The notes under the pieces are model-generated. The model had not been told where the DNA came from. It did not search any database and saw nothing but the letters and a program-made list of their open reading frames with translations. A DNA stretch of 64,000 nt, taken from contig NZ_JACHXV010000002.1 of the NCBI RefSeq assembly GCF_014192375.1, positions 62,001-126,000 on the forward strand. Direction: 5' to 3'. This document shows positions 18,536 through 27,807 of this stretch, piece after piece. The position numbers were made by a program, and so were the translations under genes. Numbering within the stretch: position 1 is the stretch's first letter; every line of letters begins with the position of its first letter. The DNA comes from Endobacter medicaginis. Its GTDB lineage: Bacteria > Pseudomonadota > Alphaproteobacteria > Acetobacterales > Acetobacteraceae.

Positions 18536-18918
18536 TGACCCGCGCCCGCGTCATCGGGCACCCAGGCGTCATAATCGCCGCTGGCGCGTGGCCGCACGCC
18601 GCCGCGATAGGCGCTCCCCGGCGGGCGGTAGCCGGCCGGCGTGCCGGTCATGTTCGGCTCGTAGGGAAGCTGCCACGGCCGCCGCGCCTCCACCGGCAGT
18701 GGTGCGGCGGCGGCATAGTGCAGCCAGGCCCACCATTCCGGCGGCACCGCCGAGGGATCCTCGGCGCCACGGTACAGCACCCAGCGCCTGACATGCAGGT
18801 GGGGTGCGACGCCCTTCGCGCGGGCGCGGCGGTCTTCGAAATAGCGCCGTCCGTCCGCGTCGCGGCCGACCTCGCGGCCGCGCAGGAAGGTGGCGATGCG
18901 GGTGCCGAGGATGCTCAT
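18532..18918 (-). CDS. NDUFA12-type NADH:ubiquinone oxidoreductase accessory subunit
   Basis: This 128-aa homologue of mitochondrial complex I subunit NDUFA12 (B17.2) is an alphaproteobacterial supernumerary subunit of NADH dehydrogenase I. Family features are GRDADGRRYFE near the N-terminus, RWVLYRGAEDPSAVPPEWWAWLH in the middle and the basic PWQLPYEPNMTGT segment. The ATG at 18918 is chosen. The core nuo operon is not in this window. It is the first gene of a nine-gene minus-strand run and overlaps mlaD by four bases. Confidence 0.92.
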   Translation of the reverse strand: MSILGTRIATFLRGREVGRDADGRRYFEDRRARAKGVAPHLHVRRWVLYRGAEDPSAVPPEWWAWLHYAAAAPLPVEARRPWQLPYEPNMTGTPAGYRPPGSAYRGGVRPRASGDYDAWVPDDAGAGH

Positions 18919-19072
18919 GGGCGGCAATCTGCCACGCTGCCCCCTCACGGTCTATGGGCCAGGGCCGGAGCCGGGGCGGTCCCCGTTATCCCCGTTTTCC
19001 GCAGGCAACGAATCGGGCCGCGGCCGGGGTGGTGGCCTGTCTTGCGGCGCCACCGCCGCCTATGATCGGAAC

Positions 19073-20662
19073 ATGGCCCCCAAACCGCGCAAGCCGAGCT
19101 CCGCCTCTCCCACCGACCCGATCTGGCGGGGCGTGCGGCTGCGCCGGCTGCGCATCGGCGCCGACCCGGACGCACCACGCCGCGACGTCCGGATTCCTGC
19201 CCTGTGGGACGACGATGCCGGCGCGGCACTCGCAGCACTCGCGCCCGGCGAGGGAGCGGCCGACCTGCCGGAGGTGGTCGATGGCTGGGCGCTGGCTCTG
19301 GCCGAGCGCACCGAGCCGCACGACCCGGGCCCGATCGCGTGCGCGCTGGCCGATGCCATCCTGTGTCGCCGCTTCGCGCCCGATGCCGCCTGCTGGCGGG
19401 GTGCGGCCCCACGCGGGTTCAGCCTGCGCCTGTCGGCCTTCACCGGTGGCGAGACCGCCGGCGCGGGCGGGACGTTCGATCTCGCCGGCTACGAGGCGGC
19501 GCTGGCGCTGATCGCGCGGCTGCTGCCGGGCGGCACCGAGGGCGGCGGGCAGCTCAGGCTGACCGATCTCGATGCAGCCCTCGCCGGCCTTGGTCTGGCC
19601 TATGACAGCGCTGCCGCCCGGGCGAGCGCTGCCGCGCTGGCCGCGATCGCCACCGCGCGGCTGGCCGGCGCCGAGGCGGCCGACGCACCGGTGCCGCGCG
19701 ATTCGAGCCCGTTCGCGGAAGTGTTCCACGACGCGCCCGCCCCGCTCGCCGACGCGGCCGCGCGCGCCTGGCGGTCGGCGTCCGCGGCACCCGCCCGCAG
19801 GACGGGACGCTCCGCCCGTCACACCACCGTCGCCCGGCCCGACGCCGTCGATCCGGCCGAGACGGCGATCGAGGCACTGCTCGGGGTGGAGGCGCGCGGC
19901 ATCGCGCCGGTCTTCGCGCCCGTCGCGCCGGATGGCAGCCTGCGCCGCTCCACCCTGGCCCGCCTCGCCGCGGCATCGATGACGCCCGAACAGGCGCTGG
20001 CGCGGATGCTGAGCGGCGATCCCGCGCCTCTGGTCGGCGAGCCACGCCGTCGCGCACCGGCGCATCTGGCGATGCATGCCGCGATCGCGCCGTTTCTCGA
20101 CCTCGCGCCGCCGAAACCGCTGCAGCAGTTCGAGCTCGACCTCCCGCCTGGCGAGGCCGCGGCGCCCGCCGGGCGGCCACGCCGGCGGGAACTGTCCGCG
20201 CGGCACAAGGGCTTCACGCAGAAGGTGACGATCGGCGGCCACCGGCTGTTCCTGCGCACCGGCGAGTATGACGATGGCAGCCTCGGCGAGATCGAGGTGC
20301 TGCCCGCCCGCGAGGGCGCCGCGCTGCGCGGTGCGATCGAGGCCTTCGCGCAGGCGGTGACGATCGCCCTGCAATATGGCGTGCCGCTCGATGCGTTCGT
20401 CGACGGATTCGCCCATGCCCGGTTCGGCGGCTCGGCGGGCCCGGTCGAGGGCGATCCGCAGATCGCCCAGGCCTCCTCGGTGCCCGATTACGTGTTCCGC
20501 ACGCTGGCGGCGCATTATCTCGGGCGCACCATCGCCGATCCGTCGGCAGAGGCGACCGAGGGCGAAACTCCGCTGCTGCCGATGGCGTTGCCGATCGAGC
20601 CGCCGGTGCCTCCGCCCCCCGGCCGCCGACGTGGCCGTCCTTCCCTGCGACTGGTGAGCTGA
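19073..20662 (+). CDS. Shrunken, catalytically dead B12-dependent ribonucleotide reductase homologue (NrdJ-like, TSCPD domain)
   Basis: Residues 379-486 match the C-terminal TSCPD module of class II ribonucleotide reductase closely (KGFTQKVTIGGH, LRTGEYDDGSLGEI, EGAALR, LQYGVPLDAFVDGF, LGRT). Weaker NrdJ-like pieces occur in family order before it: a GVRLRRL and VRIPALW start (20-45), FDLAGYEAAL (135-144), GLGLAYDSAAAR (172-183), RAWRSA (231-236), GIAPVFAPV (276-284) and HLAMHAAIAPF (331-341). NrdJ enzymes are roughly 1000-1250 aa; this one is 529 aa. Only three cysteines remain (90, 98, 107), so the radical and redox cysteines and the C-terminal CxxC are absent. Reduction of ribonucleotides is therefore not expected; a regulatory or scaffold role is inference. 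RidA starts directly after its stop. Confidence 0.75.
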   Translation: MAPKPRKPSSASPTDPIWRGVRLRRLRIGADPDAPRRDVRIPALWDDDAGAALAALAPGEGAADLPEVVDGWALALAERTEPHDPGPIACALADAILCRRFAPDAACWRGAAPRGFSLRLSAFTGGETAGAGGTFDLAGYEAALALIARLLPGGTEGGGQLRLTDLDAALAGLGLAYDSAAARASAAALAAIATARLAGAEAADAPVPRDSSPFAEVFHDAPAPLADAAARAWRSASAAPARRTGRSARHTTVARPDAVDPAETAIEALLGVEARGIAPVFAPVAPDGSLRRSTLARLAAASMTPEQALARMLSGDPAPLVGEPRRRAPAHLAMHAAIAPFLDLAPPKPLQQFELDLPPGEAAAPAGRPRRRELSARHKGFTQKVTIGGHRLFLRTGEYDDGSLGEIEVLPAREGAALRGAIEAFAQAVTIALQYGVPLDAFVDGFAHARFGGSAGPVEGDPQIAQASSVPDYVFRTLAAHYLGRTIADPSAEATEGETPLLPMALPIEPPVPPPPGRRRGRPSLRLVS

Positions 20663-21133
20663 ATGCCTGAAATCGAAACGCCGGATTCACGTCTCGCCGC
20701 GCTCGGCATCGCTCTGCCGGTGCCCGCCGCGCCCGTCGCCAACTATGTCGCGGCCGTGAGCGAGGGCAGTGTGCTCGTCATCTCCGGGCAGTTGCCGCTG
20801 GTCGAGGGCAAGCTGCTCTGCACCGGGCTGCTGGGCGGAACGGTCGAGATCGATCAGGCGGTGATCGCGGCGCGGGCCTGCATGATCAACGTCATCGCGC
20901 AGGCGAAGGCCGCACTCGGCGATCTCGGCCGGGTGCGTCGCGTACTGCGTCTGGGCGGGTTCATCGCCGCGACGGCGGAATTCACCCAGCACGCGACGGT
21001 GATGAACGGCGCCTCCGACCTCGCAGTGGCCGTGTTCGGCGAGGCCGGACGGCATGCGCGCAGCACGATCGGCGTGGCCTCGCTGCCGCTCGGCGCCCCG
21101 GTGGAAGTCGAAGCGCTGTTCGCGATCGACTGA
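20663..21133 (+). CDS. RidA/YjgF-family protein
   Basis: This is a 156-aa member of the longer RidA subgroup (YjgF/YER057c/UK114). The trimeric family includes enamine/imine deaminases that protect PLP enzymes from 2-aminoacrylate. Family-like segments are VLVISGQLPLVEGKL, GQ-type turn residues, ARACMINVIAQAKAALGDL and ARSTIGVASLPLGAPVEVEA; the Arg of ARSTIG corresponds to the substrate-binding arginine. The ATG at 20663 follows the stop of the NrdJ-like gene with no gap, so the two should be co-translated. Confidence 0.9.
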   Translation: MPEIETPDSRLAALGIALPVPAAPVANYVAAVSEGSVLVISGQLPLVEGKLLCTGLLGGTVEIDQAVIAARACMINVIAQAKAALGDLGRVRRVLRLGGFIAATAEFTQHATVMNGASDLAVAVFGEAGRHARSTIGVASLPLGAPVEVEALFAID

Positions 21134-21142
21134 GCCACGCGG

Positions 21143-22297
21143 TTGGCGGAATTCACGCTCGAACTGCACGAGGCGATCGCCGGGATCGACGCCGCGGACT
21201 GGGATCTGTGCGCCGGTACCGATAATCCGTTCGTCAGCCACGGTTTTCTCAGCGCCATCGAGGAGAGCGGCTCGACCGGACGGCGGACCGGCTGGCTGCC
21301 GCGTCATGCGACCCTGCGCGATGCGTCAGGCGTGCTGGTCGCCGCCGCACCGCTCTACGCCAAGCTGCATTCCTACGGCGAATACGTGTTCGACCACGGC
21401 TGGGCACGGGCCTACGAGCAGGCGGGAGGACGATATTATCCCAAGCTGCAGGCGGCGGTGCCGTTCAGCCCGGTACCGGGCCCCCGCCTGCTGGTACGCC
21501 CCGGTGAGGACGCCGGGCGGGTGCGTCGCCATCTGGCAGCCGGCATCGCCCAGGTGACGGGAGAACTCGGCCTGTCATCGGCACATGTCACTTTCTGCAC
21601 CGACACGGAACAACAGGACCTCACGGGCGACGGCTGGCTGCCGCGACTCGGGCTGCAATATCACTGGCACAATCAGGGCTACGGAAGTTTCGACGATTTT
21701 CTCGGCGCGCTCGCGTCACGCAAGCGCAAGTCGCTGCGCCGCGAGCGACGCGAGGCACAGGGCGCGGGGCTGACGTTCCGCACGCTGCGCGGCAGCGCGA
21801 TCAGCCCCGCCGACTGGGCGGCGTTCTACGAATTCTATACGTCGACCGTCGATCGCAAATGGGGCAGCGCCTACCTCACCGAGGCATTCTTCCCGCTGTT
21901 GGGCGAGCGCCTCGGTGAGCGGGTGGTGCTGATGATGGCCGACGATCGCGGCACGCCGGTCGCGGGCGCGCTCAACCTGCTCGGCGGTGACACGCTGTAT
22001 GGCCGCAACTGGGGCTGCCGGGGCGAATGGCCGTTCCTGCATTTCGAGCTGTGCTATTATCGGGCGATCGATTTCGCCATCTCGCAGGGGCTGTCGCGCG
22101 TCGAGGCCGGCGCGCAGGGCGAGCACAAGATCCAGCGCGGCTATCTTCCGGTGCCGACCCATTCGGCGCATTTCATCGCCGATCCGGCCCTGCGCCGGGC
22201 GGTAGCGGGATTTCTCGACGTCGAACGCCCCGCGATCCTGGCCGAGATCGCGGAGCTGGAGACGTTGTCGCCCTATCGCAGCGAGGCGGAGGGTTAA
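21143..22297 (+). CDS. GNAT-family N-acetyltransferase (DUF482 / COG3146 type)
   Basis: This 384-aa protein belongs to the duplicated-GNAT DUF482 family, similar in fold to FemAB peptidyltransferases; its substrate is unknown. Typical stretches are [60 protein letters not shown] and [13 protein letters not shown]. The likely start is TTG at 21143, ten bases after the RidA stop, making a three-gene plus-strand unit. Its TAA stop overlaps the TAA of the convergent icd gene within TTAA at 22294-22297. Confidence 0.88.
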   Translation: MAEFTLELHEAIAGIDAADWDLCAGTDNPFVSHGFLSAIEESGSTGRRTGWLPRHATLRDASGVLVAAAPLYAKLHSYGEYVFDHGWARAYEQAGGRYYPKLQAAVPFSPVPGPRLLVRPGEDAGRVRRHLAAGIAQVTGELGLSSAHVTFCTDTEQQDLTGDGWLPRLGLQYHWHNQGYGSFDDFLGALASRKRKSLRRERREAQGAGLTFRTLRGSAISPADWAAFYEFYTSTVDRKWGSAYLTEAFFPLLGERLGERVVLMMADDRGTPVAGALNLLGGDTLYGRNWGCRGEWPFLHFELCYYRAIDFAISQGLSRVEAGAQGEHKIQRGYLPVPTHSAHFIADPALRRAVAGFLDVERPAILAEIAELETLSPYRSEAEG

Positions 22298-23523
22298 CCC
22301 GCGATGATCGCGGCGCGGAGATTCTCGTCGATCTTGGCGAGGAAATCCTCTGTGGTCAGCCATTTCTGCTCGGGGCCGATCAGGATGGCGAGATCCTTGG
22401 TCATGAAACCGCTCTCGACGGTCTCCACGCACACGCGCTCGAGCGTCTCGGCAAACTTCGTCACCTCGGGGGTCCCGTCGAACTGGCCGCGATAGATCAG
22501 GCCGCGGGTCCAGGCGAAGATCGAGGCGATCGGGTTGGTCGAGGTCGCACGGCCCTTCTGATGCTCGCGATAGTGGCGCGTCACCGTGCCGTGGGCGGCC
22601 TCGGCCTCCACGGTCTTGCCGTCGGGCGCGAGCAGAACCGAGGTCATCAGCCCGAGGCTGCCAAAGCCCTGGGCCACGATGTCGCTCTCGACGTCGCCGT
22701 CATAGTTCTTGCAGGCCCAGACATAGCCGCCGCTCCACTTGAGCGCGGCAGCGACCATGTCGTCGATCAGCCGGTGCTCGTAGGTCAGCCCGAGCGCGTC
22801 ATACTGCGCCTTGTATTCGGCGTCGAAGATGGCCTGGAACGTGTCCTTGAACATGCCGTCATAGGCTTTGAGGATGGTGTTCTTGGTGGACAGGTACACC
22901 GGCAGCTTGCGTGACAGGCCATAGTTGAAAGTCGCGCGCGCAAAACCCTCGATGGAGGCGAGGGTGTTGTGGATGCCGAGTGCGACGCCCGTGCCCTTGA
23001 AATCATGCACCTCGAGTTCGACCGGGGCGGAGCCGTCGGCGGGCTTGTAGACCAGCGACACGGTGCCGGGAGCCGCGATCTTGGTCTCGGTGGCACGGTA
23101 GATGTCGCCATAGGCATGGCGGCCGATGACGATCGGCTTGTCCCAGTGCGGCACCAGACGCGGCACGTTGCGACAGACGATCGGCTCGCGGAAAATGGTG
23201 CCGTCGAGGATGTTGCGGATGGTGCCGTTGGGGCTGCGCCACATCTTCTTCAGCCCGAATTCGGCCACGCGGGCCTCGTCGGGGGTGATGGTGGCGCATT
23301 TGACGCCGACGCCATACTGCTTGATCGCGTTGGCGGCGTCGACCGTCACTTGGTCGTCGGTCTGGTCGCGATATTCGATGCCGAGATCATAGTATTTCAG
23401 GTCGATATCGAGATAGGGCAGGATCAACCGGTCCTTGATGAAGGCCCAGATGATGCGGGTCATCTCGTCGCCGTCGAGCTCGACGACCGGGTTCTTCACC
23501 TTGATTTTCGCGAAATCCGCCAT
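22294..23523 (-). CDS. icd: Isocitrate dehydrogenase (NADP+)
   Basis: It oxidatively decarboxylates isocitrate to 2-oxoglutarate in the TCA cycle. The 409-aa protein is of the eukaryote-like dimeric type II class, as in many alphaproteobacteria: [10 protein letters not shown] near the N-terminus, TPDEARVEF-like segment, [41 protein letters not shown] split across the active site, and [15 protein letters not shown] for NADP. The ATG at 23523 has a GGGG-rich ribosome binding site. It converges on the GNAT gene with shared TTAA stops, and a perfect 12-bp palindrome (23581-23592) lies upstream. Confidence 0.96.
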   Translation of the reverse strand: MADFAKIKVKNPVVELDGDEMTRIIWAFIKDRLILPYLDIDLKYYDLGIEYRDQTDDQVTVDAANAIKQYGVGVKCATITPDEARVAEFGLKKMWRSPNGTIRNILDGTIFREPIVCRNVPRLVPHWDKPIVIGRHAYGDIYRATETKIAAPGTVSLVYKPADGSAPVELEVHDFKGTGVALGIHNTLASIEGFARATFNYGLSRKLPVYLSTKNTILKAYDGMFKDTFQAIFDAEYKAQYDALGLTYEHRLIDDMVAAALKWSGGYVWACKNYDGDVESDIVAQGFGSLGLMTSVLLAPDGKTVEAEAAHGTVTRHYREHQKGRATSTNPIASIFAWTRGLIYRGQFDGTPEVTKFAETLERVCVETVESGFMTKDLAILIGPEQKWLTTEDFLAKIDENLRAAIIAG

Positions 23524-23580
23524 GTACCCCCCCTTCTTCGGCACGCTGACTGCGCACCGGCCGGACCCTGTGTCCGTCGC

Positions 23581-23592
23581 TTGGTTAACCAA
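23581..23592. promoter_or_regulatory. Perfect 12-bp palindrome upstream of icd
   Basis: TTGGTTAACCAA lies 58 bp upstream of the icd start and 88 bp after the recA stop. It could be an operator; no regulator is identified. Confidence 0.35.
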
Positions 23593-23680
23593 CAGGCGCG
23601 AAAAATAAGGACCGCCGGCCGGATGTGTCCAGCCATGCGGCCCTGATTTTCGGCGGCCCGTATGGGCGCGTGGGTGCGGA

Positions 23681-24709
23681 TCAGTCGGCGGCTTCGTTCT
23701 CGTCGGGCGACACCAGCATGGCGTTGGCAACCACGCCGGCCTGCTCGCGCACACGCTTTTCAATCGACGACGCGATATCGGGATGATCGCGCAGGAACTG
23801 CTTTGCGTTCTCGCGCCCCTGGCCGATCCGCTGGCTGTCGCAACTGAACCACGCGCCCGATTTCTCGACGATTCCGGCCTTCACGCCGAGATCGATCAAC
23901 TCGCCCATCTTGCTGACGCCCTCGCCGTACATGATGTCGAACTCGACCTGCCGGAACGGCGGCGCCATCTTGTTCTTGACGACCTTTACACGGGTCTGGT
24001 TGCCCACCACCTCGTCTCGTTCCTTGATCGCGCCGATGCGGCGGATGTCGAGCCGGACCGAGGCATAAAATTTCAGCGCGTTGCCACCGGTGGTGGTCTC
24101 GGGGTTGCCGAACATCACGCCGATCTTCAGACGAATCTGGTTGAGAAAGATCATCATCGTGTTCGAGCGTGAGACCGTGCCGGTCAGCTTGCGCAGTGCC
24201 TGGCTCATCAGGCGCGCATGCAAGCCGACATGGCTGTCGCCCATGTCGCCCTCGAGCTCGGCACGCGGCACCAGGGCGGCGACCGAATCGATCACGAGCA
24301 CATCGATCGCCTCCGAGCGGACCAGCGTGTCGGCGATCTCGAGCGCCTGCTCGCCGGCGTCTGGCTGGCTGATGAGCAGATTGTCGACATCCACGCCGAG
24401 CTTGCGGGCATAGCCGGGATCGAGCGCATGCTCGGCGTCGATGAAGGCGCAGGTGCCGCCAAGCTTCTGCGCTTCGGCGATCGCATGCAGCGCCAGCGTG
24501 GTCTTGCCCGAGCTTTCCGGCCCGTAGATTTCGATGATGCGGCCGCGCGGCAGGCCACCGATCCCGAGCGCGATGTCGAGCCCGAGCGATCCGGTCGACA
24601 CCACCTCGACCTGCTCGTTGGAGCGCTGCCCCATCCTCATCACCGAGCCCTTGCCGAATGCCCGCTCGATCTGCGTCAGCGCGCCCTCGAGAGCCTTGAC
24701 CTTGTCCAT
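23681..24709 (-). CDS. recA: Recombinase RecA
   Basis: RecA forms filaments on single-stranded DNA, catalyses strand exchange, and triggers LexA self-cleavage. The 342-aa protein has Walker A GPESSGKT (63-70), Walker [11 protein letters not shown], the L1/L2 DNA-binding loops with [20 protein letters not shown], and an acidic C-terminus. GGAG lies upstream of the ATG at 24709. A LexA box lies 134 bp upstream. It is unusual only in being placed next to flhB, in the same direction. Confidence 0.98.
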   Translation of the reverse strand: MDKVKALEGALTQIERAFGKGSVMRMGQRSNEQVEVVSTGSLGLDIALGIGGLPRGRIIEIYGPESSGKTTLALHAIAEAQKLGGTCAFIDAEHALDPGYARKLGVDVDNLLISQPDAGEQALEIADTLVRSEAIDVLVIDSVAALVPRAELEGDMGDSHVGLHARLMSQALRKLTGTVSRSNTMMIFLNQIRLKIGVMFGNPETTTGGNALKFYASVRLDIRRIGAIKERDEVVGNQTRVKVVKNKMAPPFRQVEFDIMYGEGVSKMGELIDLGVKAGIVEKSGAWFSCDSQRIGQGRENAKQFLRDHPDIASSIEKRVREQAGVVANAMLVSPDENEAAD

Positions 24710-24843
24710 ACCAAACTCCCGATTTCGCCCGAGGCGTCTGAAAGCGACGTCACGGCATCGACCCTCTCATGCCACGAGGACCAACGCCACACCCGATTCG
24801 CGGCGTCATCCTAGCGCCTCGACGAGGCCCCGACCAGCGCCGT

Positions 24844-24858
24844 GTTCACTCATTGTTC
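24844..24858 (-). promoter_or_regulatory. LexA (SOS) box of recA
   Basis: GTTC-N7-GTTC on the plus strand (GAAC-N7-GAAC in recA orientation) is an exact match to the direct-repeat LexA site known from alphaproteobacteria. It sits between the flhB stop and recA, 134 bp before the recA start. Confidence 0.75.
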
Positions 24859-24878
24859 CGGCAAGCCTAGGAATGGTG

Positions 24879-25943
24879 TCACCCGGCCGTGCCGGAGCGT
24901 CTCTGTCGCCAGACGAAGGCGATGATCGCGGCGACGGCCTGAAAATGCTCGTGCGGGATCTCGGTATCGAGTTCGAGCCGATGCAGTGCGCGCGCCAGCG
25001 GCGGATTGGGCACCAGCGGCACATTCGCCTTGCGCGCCGCCTCGCGGATTCGCGCAGCGACCTCGTCGACGCCCTTGGCGACGATCTTCGGCGCGCCCTG
25101 CCCGCCTTTGTCATAAGCTAGCGCCACCGCGTAATGGGTCGGATTGGTGATCACCACCGCGGCCTTCGGGACCTCGTCGAGCATCCGCCTGCGCGCACGA
25201 CGCTGGCGCAGGGCGCGGATGCGGCCCTTGATATGCGGATCACCTTCGGTCTCCTTGAACTCGTCGCGCTGTTCCTGACGCGTCATCTTCAGCTTTGACA
25301 GCCGCCGCCAGCGCACCCATCCAAGATCGAGCACCGCGATCAGCGCCTGCAGTCCGACGATCTCGACCAGCGCGCGGAACAGCAGGCGGCCGAACAGGCC
25401 CAGCATCGACGCGGGATCGAGGCTGACAAGCCGGCCGACCTCCGGCACCGCCGCTGCCGCGCAGGACCAGATCACCACGGCGAACGCGCCGAGCTTGAGC
25501 AGCGCCTTGAACGCCTCGACCAGCGTTTCGCCACCAAAAATGCGTCCGATGCCCGACAGCGGGCTGATGCGGGAGAATTGCGGCATCAGCGCCTGCGGCC
25601 GCAGCGACAGACCGCTCTGCAACAACCCGATCGCGAGGGTGCCGAGCGCGGAGGCGAGCAGCAGCGGCAGGAACGGCATCATGTCGTGGGTCAGAAGCGA
25701 CCGCATGAGCGGGCGCAGGCCACCTCGCGCCACATCGACCTGGCCTAGATTTCCCAGCAGACCGGCCATCGACCGGGCCAGTGCCGCAACCGCGGACGGC
25801 AGGCTCGCCAAGGCCGCCGCCCCCGCCGCCGCCAGCATGGCGAGCATGCCGAGTTCGCGCGAGATCGCCAGATTGCCGTCCCTGCGCGCCTGTTCGAGGC
25901 GCCTGGCGGATGGGGCCTCCGTACGGTCCTCGCCCTCGGCCAT
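24879..25943 (-). CDS. flhB: Flagellar export apparatus protein FlhB
   Basis: This is the membrane switch protein of the flagellar type III export apparatus, which changes specificity from rod/hook to filament substrates. The 354-aa protein has a typical N-terminus (EDRTEAPSARRLEQARRDGN), four membrane helices between about 30 and 210, a conserved cytoplasmic linker (MTRQEQRDEFKETEGDP) and the autocleavage site NPTH at 267-270 followed by YAVAL. The start overlaps the fliR stop (TGATG). It is the last gene of the flgB-flgC-fliE-fliQ-fliR-flhB string. Confidence 0.96.
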   Translation of the reverse strand: MAEGEDRTEAPSARRLEQARRDGNLAISRELGMLAMLAAAGAAALASLPSAVAALARSMAGLLGNLGQVDVARGGLRPLMRSLLTHDMMPFLPLLLASALGTLAIGLLQSGLSLRPQALMPQFSRISPLSGIGRIFGGETLVEAFKALLKLGAFAVVIWSCAAAAVPEVGRLVSLDPASMLGLFGRLLFRALVEIVGLQALIAVLDLGWVRWRRLSKLKMTRQEQRDEFKETEGDPHIKGRIRALRQRRARRRMLDEVPKAAVVITNPTHYAVALAYDKGGQGAPKIVAKGVDEVAARIREAARKANVPLVPNPPLARALHRLELDTEIPHEHFQAVAAIIAFVWRQRRSGTAG

Positions 25944-26740
25944 CAGCCCGCCCCCGATCCGGGCAGGAGCCCCCAGCCGGACTGTACGGCCCCGGTCCAG
26001 ACACCGACGAGCGACGAGATCAGCATCGCCGACAGGAGCAGGCCACCGAGGAGCTGCAGGGGCGCGGTGAAGTTGCCAACCTGCATCGACGGCACCAGCC
26101 GGCCGAGAACGCCGATCACGGTCTGCAACAGGGCGGCCGCAATCACGAACGGAGCAGCGAGTTGCAGCGCGAGCGCGAATGCCCGGGCAGTCGCCTCGGT
26201 GACCTCCGCGGCCATGTCGCCCATCCGCGGCGGACCCGACAGCAGGAAACCGGGTGCGAGCAGGTGATAGCTGCCGGCGAGCGCCGAGATCGGCAGGGTA
26301 TAAAGACCGGAAACCAGCACCAGTACCGGCACGGCCAGCGACATCATCCGGCTCAGCCCGGTCGTCTGCGCGCCGAGCGCCGGGTCGGGGTTGAGCACGC
26401 TGGCCAGGCCAATCATGGTCGACATCAACTGCCCGGCGATCGGCAACGCCATCCCGATCAGCCGCGCCAGCCAGCCCAGCACACCGCCGGCAAGCAATTC
26501 ACCGGCCACCAACGCCAGCAGTGCCGCCGGCGCGCCTGGCGGATCGGGCAGCAGCGGCAGGACCGCCGGCATCAGCACCAGGCTCATGGCGAGGGCCAGC
26601 CCGGCACGCACCGTTATCGGCGCCTCGCTCTCGCCCAGACCAGGCAGCAGCATCACCGCTGCGCTCACCCGGCACACGGTGAGCATGAAGCCGAAGGCGA
26701 GCGGGGTGAGCGCGCCAAGCACCGGCAAGTCAGCTCCCAC
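25943..26740 (-). CDS. fliR: Flagellar export apparatus protein FliR
   Basis: This is the core export-gate membrane protein, 265 aa with about six helices. Family features are LLPGLGESEAPITVRAGLALAMS near residues 30-55 and SYHLLAPG with the later VGNFTAPLQLLGG. It starts with GTG at 26740, overlapping the end of fliQ by 11 bp, and its stop shares one base with the flhB ATG. Translational coupling matches the stoichiometric FliP-FliQ-FliR assembly. Confidence 0.94.
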   Translation of the reverse strand: MGADLPVLGALTPLAFGFMLTVCRVSAAVMLLPGLGESEAPITVRAGLALAMSLVLMPAVLPLLPDPPGAPAALLALVAGELLAGGVLGWLARLIGMALPIAGQLMSTMIGLASVLNPDPALGAQTTGLSRMMSLAVPVLVLVSGLYTLPISALAGSYHLLAPGFLLSGPPRMGDMAAEVTEATARAFALALQLAAPFVIAAALLQTVIGVLGRLVPSMQVGNFTAPLQLLGGLLLSAMLISSLVGVWTGAVQSGWGLLPGSGAG

Positions 26741-27002
26741 CGGTGGTCACCAGATGCTCGAAGATGCGGTGGCTGTAGTCGTCGAGTGTGGTGAACATGA
26801 ACGGACCGACCAGCAGCAGCACGCCACCCACCGCCAGCACCTTGGGCACGAAGGCGAGCGTCGCCTCGTTGATCTGGGTGACGGCCTGGATGAACGACAC
26901 CACCAGCCCCACCACGAGTGCCGCGATCAGCGGCGGCCCGACCAGCTTGACCACGACGATGAAGAGATCGCGCATCATCAGCGCGACATCGGCTTCCTGC
27001 AT
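26730..27002 (-). CDS. fliQ: Flagellar export apparatus protein FliQ
   Basis: This 90-aa protein with two long helices wraps the FliP/FliR export gate. Characteristic sequence includes VGPPLIAALVVGLVVSFIQAVTQINEATLAFVPK (20 to about 53) and the second helix GGVLLLVGPFMFTTL. It overlaps fliR by 11 bp and follows fliE by 48 bp. Confidence 0.95.
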   Translation of the reverse strand: MQEADVALMMRDLFIVVVKLVGPPLIAALVVGLVVSFIQAVTQINEATLAFVPKVLAVGGVLLLVGPFMFTTLDDYSHRIFEHLVTTGGS

Positions 27003-27050
27003 CAGGCCCTCCTGGCCTCGTCCCGCCGGCCCGGATCGGGCCGGACCGGG

Positions 27051-27368
27051 TCAGATCGACATGCGCATGATGTCCTGATAGGCCTGCACCACGCGATCGC
27101 GGATCACGGTGGTGGTCTGCAGCGCGAGCTGTGCGCGCGACACAGCGGTCACGACATCGGTAAGGCTGGCTTCCCCGTTCAAGGCTGCGACCGTCTGCTG
27201 ATCGGCCTGGTGGCCGGTATCGACGGCGCCCTGCAACGCCCCCTGGAGGGTCGCGCCGAAGCTCGACAGCCCGGATGAGGCATCGGTGCCGCTGGCAGTG
27301 GAGCGTTCGATGCGGCCATAGGCGGCAGATGCGAACTGCGAGAGCGAGGATGCGGCGCGGTCAATCAT
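27051..27368 (-). CDS. fliE: Flagellar hook-basal body protein FliE
   Basis: FliE connects the MS ring and export gate to the proximal rod. The 105-aa protein has a divergent, low-complexity N-terminus (to about 45) and a conserved C-terminus (VVTAVSRAQLALQTTTVIRDRVVQAYQDIMRM). The ATG overlaps the flgC stop as ATGA, so the two are coupled. Confidence 0.92.
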   Translation of the reverse strand: MIDRAASSLSQFASAAYGRIERSTASGTDASSGLSSFGATLQGALQGAVDTGHQADQQTVAALNGEASLTDVVTAVSRAQLALQTTTVIRDRVVQAYQDIMRMSI

Positions 27369-27769
27369 TTCAGCAGGTCGATCGTGCGGTTGAGCATGGT
27401 TCGGGTCATCTGCATGACGTTGAGATTGGCGCTGTAGGACCGTTCGGCTTCGCGCATGTCCATCATCTCGACGAAGCTGTTGACGTTCGGCGTCTTGACG
27501 TAACCATCAGCGTTCGCCGCCGGGTGCGATGGATCGTAACGGGTGCCGAAATCGGAATTGTCGCGACCGACGGTGGAGACCTCGACGAGCGGTGTTCCCG
27601 CCTGATCGACAACGTCGCGGAATGTCACCGTCTTGCGTCGGTATGGGTCCGCCCCCGGCGCCGAGCCGGTCGTGTCCTGATTGGCGAGATTCTCGGCGAT
27701 CACGCGCAGGCGCGTCGTCTGAGCATCCATTGCGGAAGCGGAGATATCGAACAGGGAGCCGATGTCCAT
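27365..27769 (-). CDS. flgC: Flagellar rod protein FlgC
   Basis: This is a proximal rod component, 134 aa. The N-terminal rod signature (FDISASAMDAQTTRLRVIAENLANQDT) and the C-terminal FlgC motif (EMMDMREAERSYSANLNVMQ) are both present. It follows flgB by 38 bp and overlaps fliE by four bases. Confidence 0.95.
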   Translation of the reverse strand: MDIGSLFDISASAMDAQTTRLRVIAENLANQDTTGSAPGADPYRRKTVTFRDVVDQAGTPLVEVSTVGRDNSDFGTRYDPSHPAANADGYVKTPNVNSFVEMMDMREAERSYSANLNVMQMTRTMLNRTIDLLK

Positions 27770-27807
27770 CTAGGCGTTTCCTCTGCCGTGTCGGGCGCCG
27801 AGGCCGA

